DNA of 11,886 bases from DATHBP01 sp035296085 (GTDB lineage Bacteria; Actinomycetota; Actinomycetes; Propionibacteriales; Nocardioidaceae), in NCBI GenBank assembly GCA_035296085.1, contig DATHBP010000136.1:1-11886 (forward strand), given 5' to 3'. The stretch's first letter is position 1. Each line of letters starts with the position of its first letter. The translations under genes and the position numbers were made by a program. Below are positions 6,670 to 11,886 of the stretch, piece by piece. The notes beneath the pieces are model-generated. The model was not told the DNA's origin, searched no databases, and saw only the letters and a list, made by a program, of their open reading frames with translations.

Positions 6670-8259
6670 ATGAGCGAGCAGCGGGCGCCGACACAGGCGG
6701 GGCTGGGCCGTTACCGCCTGCTGGGTCGTCTCGGTGAGGGCGGCATGGGCGTCGTCCATCTCGCCGAAGCTCCAGGTGGCGGGCTGGTCGCGCTGAAGGT
6801 GCTGCGACCCCACGTCGTCGGTGACGACGAGAGCCGAGCCCGACTGGCGCGCGAGGTCACGTCACTGCGCCGCGTGCGAAGCCCCTTGGTCGCTGAGGTC
6901 TTCGACGCCGACCCCTGGGGGGAGACGCCTTACGTCGTCACCCGCTACGTGCGCGGTCCGTCGCTGCACGAGCGCGTGAGCACCGGGGGTCCGCTGGTGG
7001 GACCCGAGCTCGCGGCGGTGGGACGCGGGCTCGCCGAGGCGCTCGCCGCGGTGCACCGGGCGGGCGTGCTCCACCGCGACGTCAAGCCGTCGAACGTGCT
7101 GCTCGAGAGCGGAGCACCGGTGCTGATCGACTTCGGGCTGGCCCGGCTGCTCGACGACCCACGGCTGACCGCCAGTGGCTGGTTGCTGGGTACGCCCGGC
7201 TACCTCGCGCCCGAGATCCTGCACGGCCAGGACGCGACCCCGGCGGCGGACATCCACGCGTGGGCCGCGACGCTCGTCTACGCAGCGACCGGTCGCCCGC
7301 CGTACGGGTCGGGTCCGGCAGTCGCCGTGATGGACCGGGTCCGGCGCGGTGAGCACGACGTGTCGGGACTGCCGGCCGAGCTCCACGATCTGCTGAGCGA
7401 GTGCCTGGCGACGGACCCGCAACGCCGGCCGTCCGCCGAGCAGGTGCTGCGCTGGCTGAGCGCCGAGCCGGCGACCCGCTCGGCAAACGGCGCCGGCGGA
7501 CCCCGGTCGGACTCGAGCGGGGAAACCCGGCCGATCACGGTTGTCGCGCCGGTGACCGCCCACGTCGGCGCCACGCGGCACGAGCCGTCGCCGATCAGGG
7601 GCTGGGACGACGACGTCGAGGACGAGGCGGGAGAGGAGGAGCCGGCCCAGCGCCCGGTCTCGGCGCCCACGCTGACCGCGCGACTCACCCGCGCAGCGAC
7701 AGCACTGGCGATGGCCGTGTGCTTCCTCGCCGTGTCCGTCGTGGCGCCGTACGTCGCGGCGTCGCTGCTACTGGGCGCGCTCTGGCTCGCTGCCACGAGC
7801 GCTCGGATGTTCGCGGCGGCCGAGGCCCGCCGCCAGCGCCGCGGGCAGCGGCGCTCCGACCCGTTCGTCTCCTCGGTGACCTCACCGTGGCACTTGCTGG
7901 TCGCCCTGCCCTCGGCGCTCGCGCTTGGTGTGTGCGCTCTAGGTGCCGGCGGGTTGACGGCGCTTGTGCTCGCCACGGTTGGCGACGTGCACTGGCGTTG
8001 GCCGGCTCTCAGCGCAGGTGCGGGAGTGGCGGTGGCGGTGGCGTGCTGGGGGCCGCTGTCCCAGCGGCCTCGCTTCGCCGGTCACCGGCTGCTGGTGCGG
8101 GTGGCCGCTCCCGTACCCGCCGCGGCGATCCTGGCTGCCTTGCTGCTCGGACTGGCCGCTGCGCTGTTCGCCGTCTCGCAGATCTTCGGCACCTGGTGGT
8201 GGCCGCTGGGCGTGCCACCGTCGTCGCTCGACGTCACCTGGCTCGACCCGCGCCGCTGA
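6670..8259 (+). CDS. Ser/Thr protein kinase with multi-pass membrane C-terminus
   Basis: A 529-residue Hanks-type kinase. The N-terminal domain (about 15-265) has the glycine loop GEGGMG (22-27), ATP-binding Lys43 in VALKVL, the catalytic loop HRDVKPSN (135-142), DFG (154-156) and APE (180-182), so it should be active. A Pro/acidic linker follows (about 270-335, including DDDVEDEAGEEE). Then come about four to five hydrophobic segments (about 344-382, 407-440, 446-463, 480-507), with a basic loop RRQRRGQRR between the first two groups. There is no PASTA or other extracellular sensor: the C-terminus is almost wholly membrane with short loops. Most actinobacterial Pkn proteins have one membrane span, so this layout is less usual. 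It lies 31 nt after ilvE and 60 nt before the FAH gene. Its targets are unknown; nearby metabolic enzymes are a guess only. Confidence 0.9.
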   Translation: MSEQRAPTQAGLGRYRLLGRLGEGGMGVVHLAEAPGGGLVALKVLRPHVVGDDESRARLAREVTSLRRVRSPLVAEVFDADPWGETPYVVTRYVRGPSLHERVSTGGPLVGPELAAVGRGLAEALAAVHRAGVLHRDVKPSNVLLESGAPVLIDFGLARLLDDPRLTASGWLLGTPGYLAPEILHGQDATPAADIHAWAATLVYAATGRPPYGSGPAVAVMDRVRRGEHDVSGLPAELHDLLSECLATDPQRRPSAEQVLRWLSAEPATRSANGAGGPRSDSSGETRPITVVAPVTAHVGATRHEPSPIRGWDDDVEDEAGEEEPAQRPVSAPTLTARLTRAATALAMAVCFLAVSVVAPYVAASLLLGALWLAATSARMFAAAEARRQRRGQRRSDPFVSSVTSPWHLLVALPSALALGVCALGAGGLTALVLATVGDVHWRWPALSAGAGVAVAVACWGPLSQRPRFAGHRLLVRVAAPVPAAAILAALLLGLAAALFAVSQIFGTWWWPLGVPPSSLDVTWLDPRR

Positions 8260-8268
8260 CCCGTGGCA

Positions 8269-8303
8269 GCGCGCTGCTGACCAAGAATCGCGCCGCAGCG
8301 CGC
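8269..8303 (+). terminator. Candidate hairpin between kinase and FAH genes
   Basis: A perfect 9-bp inverted repeat, GCGCGCTGC (8269-8277) and GCAGCGCGC (8295-8303), with a 17-nt loop and no T-run. It may be a U-less terminator of the kinase transcript. It ends 4 nt before the FAH gene's -10, so it could also affect that promoter. The first arm also sits in the self-palindrome GCAGCGCGCTGC (8266-8277). Confidence 0.35.
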
Positions 8304-8306
8304 CGG

Positions 8307-8312
8307 TAGGCT
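8307..8312 (+). promoter_or_regulatory. Candidate leaderless -10 (TAGGCT) for the FAH-gltX transcript
   Basis: TAGGCT is a typical actinobacterial -10 and ends 7 nt before GTG 8320, with no Shine-Dalgarno sequence between. Transcription would begin at or beside the start codon and probably continue through gltX. Confidence 0.55.
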
Positions 8313-8319
8313 CACCGCC

Positions 8320-9099
8320 GTGCGCGTCGCGAGGTTCACCACGGGGGAGGACCCGCGCTACGGGGTCGTGGAGGGCGCGGGCGACGAGGCATTCGTCGCT
8401 GTGCTGGCGGGTGACCCGCTCTACGCCGGCTTTGAGCTCACCGGCGAGCGCCATGCGCTGGACGCCGTACGCCTCCTCGCCCCGGTCATCCCGCGCAGCA
8501 AGGTGGTGGGCATCGGCCGCAACTACGCCGAACACGCCGCCGAGCTAGGCAACGACGTGCCCCGGCAGCCGCTCGTCTTTCTCAAGCCCAACACGGCGGT
8601 GATCGGACCGGGTGACCCCATCCACTACCCCAAGCAGACCGACGACCTCCACTACGAGGCGGAGCTGGCCGTCGTCATCGGGCGGATGTGCCGCGACCTT
8701 CCCGCCCGCCGGGTGCCAGACGTCATCTACGGATACACCTGCGCCAACGACGTCACTGCGCGCGACCTTCAGGAAAGCGACGGACAGTGGGCGCGCGCGA
8801 AGGGCTTCGACACGTTCTGCCCGCTCGGTCCCTGGATCGAGACTGACCTCGACCCGGGCGACGTTGCCGTGCGCGCCACGCTCAACGGCGCCGTGAAGCA
8901 GGACGGCCGGACCATCGACATGGTCCACGACGTTCCCGCGTTGCTGTGCTACGTCACGTCGTTCACCACACTGCTACCAGGCGACGTCGTCCTCACCGGA
9001 ACCCCGGCGGGAGTCGGGCCGATGCAGCCCGGGGACTCCTTAACGGTGAGCATCGAAGGCATCGGCGACCTCACCAACCCGGTGGTGGCCCGTGACTGA
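8320..9099 (+). CDS. Fumarylacetoacetate hydrolase (FAH)-family protein
   Basis: A 259-residue cytosolic enzyme of the FAH superfamily, which cleaves or decarboxylates 2-oxo acids of the acylpyruvate or oxaloacetate type using a divalent metal. The metal site is visible: Glu113 and Glu115 in HYEAELAVVIG and Asp144 in CANDVTARDLQ. VGIGRNYAEHAAELG and LVFLKPNTAVIGPGD, the KGFDTFCPLGPW segment and the C-terminal LTGTPAGVGPMQPGD are also typical. Size and motifs fit the FAHD1/YcgM-like group, but the substrate is not fixed by sequence. GTG 8320 is chosen because the -10 sits just upstream and the protein then starts at the usual MRxARF. Its stop overlaps the gltX start by 8 nt, a pairing also seen in other actinobacteria. 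Confidence 0.92.
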   Translation: MRVARFTTGEDPRYGVVEGAGDEAFVAVLAGDPLYAGFELTGERHALDAVRLLAPVIPRSKVVGIGRNYAEHAAELGNDVPRQPLVFLKPNTAVIGPGDPIHYPKQTDDLHYEAELAVVIGRMCRDLPARRVPDVIYGYTCANDVTARDLQESDGQWARAKGFDTFCPLGPWIETDLDPGDVAVRATLNGAVKQDGRTIDMVHDVPALLCYVTSFTTLLPGDVVLTGTPAGVGPMQPGDSLTVSIEGIGDLTNPVVARD

Positions 9100-10636
9100 G
9101 CTGTACGGCGAGCGGGCGCCCGCCCACTCGACCGACCCGGCGAGCGCTGGGCAGAGCCGGCCGGTGCGGACCCGGTTCTGTCCGTCCCCGACCGGCAACC
9201 TGCACGTCGGCAACGTGCGCACGGCGCTGTTCAACTACGCGTTCGCCCACCACAGCGGCGGAAGCTTCGTCTTTCGCGTCGAGGACACCGACGCCGCCCG
9301 CGACAGCGAGGAGTCCTACGCCGGCCTACTGGGCGCGCTGCGCTGGCTCGGCCTGGACTGGGACGAAGGCCCGGAGGTCGGTGGCGCCTGCGGCCCGTAT
9401 CGGCAGTCCGAGCGCCGCGACGTCTATGCCGACGTCGCAGCGAGGCTGCGCGAGGCCGACCGGGCGTACGACTGCTACTGCTCGCAGGCAGAGCTCGAGG
9501 AGCGGCGCGAGACCGCCCGCCAGCAGGGCCGGCCGAGCGGCTACGACGGTCACTGCCGCCAGCTCAGCGCACACCAGGTGAGCGCCTATCGCAGCGAGGG
9601 CAGGGAGCCGGTGCTCCGCTTCCGGATGCCCGGTGAGGCGATCACGTTCGTCGACCTTGTCCGGGGCGAGATCACCTTCGAGCCGGAGCACGTGCCCGAC
9701 TACGTCATCGTGCGTGCCAACGGCCAGCCGCTGTACACGCTGACCAACCCCGTCGACGACGCGCTGATGGCGATCAGCCATGTCCTGCGCGGCGAGGACC
9801 TGCTGTCGTCCACCCCCCGGCAGATCCCGATGCACGTGGCGCTCGCCGAGCTCGGCGTCGGCGCCGGTGAGGTGCCCTCGTTCGGGCACTTGCCGTTCGT
9901 GATGGGGGCGGGCAACCGCAAGCTGTCCAAGCGCGACCCAGGCGGTGGGCTGCTGTCCTACCAGGAACGTGGCTTCCTACCCGAAGGGCTGCTCAACTAC
10001 CTCGCGCTGCTCGGCTGGTCGATCGGAGGCGACCGGGAGATCTTCACCCTCGCCGAGATGGTCGACGCATTCGACATCGCCCGCGTGAACCCCAACGCCG
10101 CGCAGTTCGACCTCAAGAAGTGCGAGGCGATCAACGCCATCCGGCTTCGCGGGCTGGACGCTGCAGACCTCGTGGAGCGGCTGATCCCCTACCTGCAGAG
10201 AGCCGGCGTGCTGCCTGACGTCGTCACCGACGAGCAGCGGTCCCGGTTGAGCGCAGCGGTGCCGTTGGTCCAAGAGCGCATGACGGTGCTCTCCGAGGCG
10301 CCGGGCCTACTCGGGTTCCTGTTCGTCGGCGACGACCAATTCACGGTCGACTCCGAGGACGCCGCGAAGACCCTGAGCGGCGACGGCCCGGCAGTCGTCC
10401 GCGCCGCCTACGACGCCCTCCGGGACGTCGACGGCTGGGAGACCGCGAACATCGAGCAGGCGCTGCGCCAGGCTCTGCTCGAGCGGCTCGGGCTGAAGCC
10501 GAAAGTGGCGTTCACGCCCGTGCGGGTTGCCGTGACGGGCCGGCGCGTTTCGCCGCCGCTGTTCGAGTCGCTGGAGCTGCTCGGCCGTCGCTCGACGCTC
10601 GACCGTCTCGCAGCCGTCGCGGGCGCCGAGTCCTAG
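9092..10636 (+). CDS. gltX: Glutamyl-tRNA synthetase
   Basis: A 514-residue class I aminoacyl-tRNA synthetase that attaches glutamate to tRNA-Glu. The HIGH-type motif is FCPSPTGNLHVGN (29-41), with HVGN as the variant, and the KMSKS loop is KLSKR (277-281). FVFRVEDTDAARDSEESY, HVLRGEDLL and LLNYLALLGWS are classic. Cys128, Cys130, Tyr151 and Cys155 resemble the zinc site that some GluRS keep and mycobacterial ones have lost. The C-terminal anticodon-binding part ends with SPPLFESLELLGR. GTG 9092 overlaps the FAH stop by 8 nt; GTG 9164 would trim a 24-residue tail and cannot be excluded. In actinobacteria that lack GlnRS the enzyme also charges tRNA-Gln for GatCAB to amidate. The nearby tRNA-Gln fits that, but specificity cannot be read directly. 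Confidence 0.96.
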   Translation: MTELYGERAPAHSTDPASAGQSRPVRTRFCPSPTGNLHVGNVRTALFNYAFAHHSGGSFVFRVEDTDAARDSEESYAGLLGALRWLGLDWDEGPEVGGACGPYRQSERRDVYADVAARLREADRAYDCYCSQAELEERRETARQQGRPSGYDGHCRQLSAHQVSAYRSEGREPVLRFRMPGEAITFVDLVRGEITFEPEHVPDYVIVRANGQPLYTLTNPVDDALMAISHVLRGEDLLSSTPRQIPMHVALAELGVGAGEVPSFGHLPFVMGAGNRKLSKRDPGGGLLSYQERGFLPEGLLNYLALLGWSIGGDREIFTLAEMVDAFDIARVNPNAAQFDLKKCEAINAIRLRGLDAADLVERLIPYLQRAGVLPDVVTDEQRSRLSAAVPLVQERMTVLSEAPGLLGFLFVGDDQFTVDSEDAAKTLSGDGPAVVRAAYDALRDVDGWETANIEQALRQALLERLGLKPKVAFTPVRVAVTGRRVSPPLFESLELLGRRSTLDRLAAVAGAES

Positions 10637-10642
10637 CCGGCC

Positions 10643-11623
10643 GTGGACCCGGCCCTCGCACCACACGTTCTGCCTCGGCACGCTCACTCGGTTCCAGAGC
10701 CCTACTACCGGGTTCTGCGCACACCGGACTATCGGTGGTGGCGATGTGCACTGGGCATGTTGAGCGCCGTATTCGGCGTCGTCGTCATCGCCCCGTTGGT
10801 CACCGCGCCAATCCTCGTCGTACCGGCTCTGGTCCAGGGCCTCGACGCCCTGCACTACCTACGCCAGTTGGCGAACGGCTCGATCGTCACGCCGGTCGTC
10901 CTCGCGTACATCAACGTGACACTCGCTTTGCTGATCCCGCTGTGCTGGCTGATCGTGCGCTACGTGCACTACTTACGGCCGCGGTGGCTGGCGTCGGTCC
11001 GCCCCGGCATGCGGTGGGGGCTGCTGGGGCGGTGCGTGGCGATCGCCGTGGGGCTCAGCGTCGTGCAGCTCGGCGTCGTTGCCGCGTTGCTCCCGGCGGG
11101 AAGCGAGCCGTCCGCGAGCCAGGTGCCGGTCACCGAGCGGCTGATCGCCCTGGCCATCGTGGTGGTCACCACACCGCTGCAGTCGGCCGGGGAGGAGTAT
11201 TTCTTCCGCGGCTATCTCGGGCAGGCGATCGGAGCCCTCGTTCGTACGCCCTTGGTGCCGATCCTGGCCACGTCGCTGCTGTTCGCGGCGGCGCACGGGT
11301 CTCAGGACGCGCCGCTGTTCTGCGACCGGCTCGCCTTCGGGCTGATCGCGGGCTGGCTCGTCTGGCGCACCGGCGGACTGGAGGCCGGCATCGCCATGCA
11401 TGCCGTCAACAACCTGCTTGCTCTGGGGATCGCCATCAGCGCGGGGCTGCTCTCCGAAACCCTGGTCGTGACTGGGACGTCGTGGGTCGTCGCCCTGGTC
11501 GACATCGCATTACTCGTCACGTTCGCTGCCGTGGTCGACGGGTGGTGTCGTCGCAGCGGCGTACGCGTCAAAACGCCCGGCCCGCCGCCGGTGGCGTATC
11601 CGCTCGCCGGTTCGACGAGCTGA
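10643..11623 (+). CDS. CPBP-family intramembrane glutamic protease
   Basis: A 326-residue multi-pass membrane protein (about seven to eight hydrophobic segments) with the three CPBP/Abi motifs: EEYFFR at 184-189 (EExxxR), FAAAHG with His218, and HAVNN at 253-257. In the wider family (Rce1, CPBP) these residues form the protease site within the membrane. Bacterial members process or protect membrane proteins, but no substrate is known here. The N-terminus PEPYYRVLRTPDYRWWR before the first span is typical of actinobacterial members and supports the GTG 10643 start, 6 nt after the gltX stop. No good ribosome site is visible, and co-transcription with gltX is likely. The tail is Pro-rich and short. 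The catalytic set is complete, so it should be active. Confidence 0.88.
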   Translation: MDPALAPHVLPRHAHSVPEPYYRVLRTPDYRWWRCALGMLSAVFGVVVIAPLVTAPILVVPALVQGLDALHYLRQLANGSIVTPVVLAYINVTLALLIPLCWLIVRYVHYLRPRWLASVRPGMRWGLLGRCVAIAVGLSVVQLGVVAALLPAGSEPSASQVPVTERLIALAIVVVTTPLQSAGEEYFFRGYLGQAIGALVRTPLVPILATSLLFAAAHGSQDAPLFCDRLAFGLIAGWLVWRTGGLEAGIAMHAVNNLLALGIAISAGLLSETLVVTGTSWVVALVDIALLVTFAAVVDGWCRRSGVRVKTPGPPPVAYPLAGSTS

Positions 11624-11634
11624 CGCCGCGCTGA

Positions 11635-11687
11635 GTTGTGACGCTCTTGAGTTCTGCTCGGCTGTTCAGCGTCAGGAGCGTCACAAC
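11635..11687 (+). terminator. Strong inverted repeat, likely U-less terminator
   Basis: GTTGTGACGCTC (11635-11646) is matched perfectly by GAGCGTCACAAC (11676-11687). The stem extends inward through one T-G wobble and TGA/TCA to 16 pairs (11635-11650 with 11672-11687), around a 21-nt loop. It begins 12 nt after the CPBP gene stop and has no T-run, as in many actinobacterial terminators. It would isolate the gltX transcript from the tRNA. Its size also allows a genome repeat or protein site. Confidence 0.6.
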
Positions 11688-11742
11688 GCAGGGCGCCGGG
11701 CCGGCAGTAAGCGCAGAGCAATGTCTCGGCAAGCCGCTCCGG

Positions 11743-11748
11743 TATCCT
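11743..11748 (+). promoter_or_regulatory. Candidate -10 (TATCCT) for tRNA-Gln
   Basis: TATCCT lies 28 nt before the mature tRNA 5' end and fits TANNNT. Transcription near 11755 would give a short leader for RNase P to remove. No clear -35 is seen. Confidence 0.4.
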
Positions 11749-11776
11749 CGCCGGGCGGCTCGGCGTACCGCACCCA

Positions 11777-11851
11777 TGGGGTATGGGGTAATTGGCAGCC
11801 CGGCTGACTCTGAATCAGCTAGTCCAGGTTCGAGTCCTGGTACCCCAGCCA
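11777..11851 (+). tRNA. tRNA-Gln, anticodon CTG, CCA encoded
   Basis: A full cloverleaf can be folded by eye. The 7-bp acceptor is TGGGGTA with TACCCCA. The D stem is GGG/CCC. The anticodon stem GCTGA/TCAGC encloses the loop CTCTGAA, with anticodon CTG at 11810-11812 reading CAG codons. The T arm is CCAGG-TTCGAGT-CCTGG. The discriminator G is at 11848 and an encoded CCA at 11849-11851. Nothing further is seen in the 35 nt to the right edge. It lies downstream of gltX, an arrangement common in actinobacteria. Confidence 0.97.
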
Positions 11852-11886
11852 GCTGCGGGTGGCGCGGCGCTGCGGTGGCCGGCGTC

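Noticed and set aside
10735..11634. 299-codon plus-strand frame inside the CPBP gene
   Set aside because: It is an Arg-rich out-of-frame shadow; the overlapping frame has the complete CPBP motifs.
1..11886. Mobile elements, CRISPR arrays, phage or toxin-antitoxin genes
   Set aside because: No transposase, integrase, direct-repeat array or small toxin-antitoxin pair was seen, and the tRNA shows no duplicated 3' end as an attachment site within the window.

Overview
The window looks like chromosomal DNA of a high-GC Gram-positive actinobacterium. The GC content is very high in third codon positions, GTG starts are common, and several genes appear to be leaderless. The string serA / ilvE / fumarylacetoacetate-hydrolase family gene / gltX / tRNA-Gln resembles the branched-chain and serine biosynthesis neighbourhood known in many actinobacteria. 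The genus cannot be named from this sequence.

Layout. On the minus strand, positions 1-644 hold the N-terminal part of a secreted lipoprotein of the PQQ-dependent (glucose/sorbosone) sugar dehydrogenase family; it runs off the left edge. Everything else is on the plus strand. At 785-2194 there is a membrane-bound diguanylate cyclase (MASE4-like sensor plus GGDEF). Next comes a compact set of a PNPOx-like flavin/F420-binding-fold protein (2284-2835), an IlvC (ketol-acid reductoisomerase) homologue (2852-3904) and 3-phosphoglycerate dehydrogenase SerA (3901-5490), followed by a small hairpin. Then follow the branched-chain aminotransferase IlvE (5550-6638), a Ser/Thr protein kinase with a multi-pass membrane tail (6670-8259), a FAH-family hydrolase (8320-9099) overlapping glutamyl-tRNA synthetase GltX (9092-10636), a CPBP-family membrane protease (10643-11623), a strong inverted repeat, and tRNA-Gln(CTG) at 11777-11851.

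Main observation. The IlvC homologue keeps the length and much of the scaffold of a class I ketol-acid reductoisomerase, with long near-identical stretches. It has nevertheless lost almost every residue needed for catalysis: the His, the Lys, the Mg-binding glutamates, the active-site Ser and the third Gly of the nucleotide motif. It is an intact reading frame, is placed where authentic ilvC usually sits (just before serA), and its stop overlaps the serA start. It therefore looks like a retained pseudoenzyme rather than a decaying gene. ilvB, ilvN and leuB are not seen beside it; the upstream neighbour is the PNPOx-like gene instead.

How the genes may fit together. SerA and IlvE act in serine and branched-chain amino acid synthesis. 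GltX charges tRNA-Glu and, by inference from other actinobacteria, probably also tRNA-Gln for later amidation, so its nearness to tRNA-Gln is sensible. Three genes (ilvE, kinase, FAH) have a TANNNT -10 hexamer 6-7 nt before the start codon, which suggests separate leaderless promoters rather than one long operon. The c-di-GMP enzyme and the kinase add two signalling proteins to an otherwise metabolic region.
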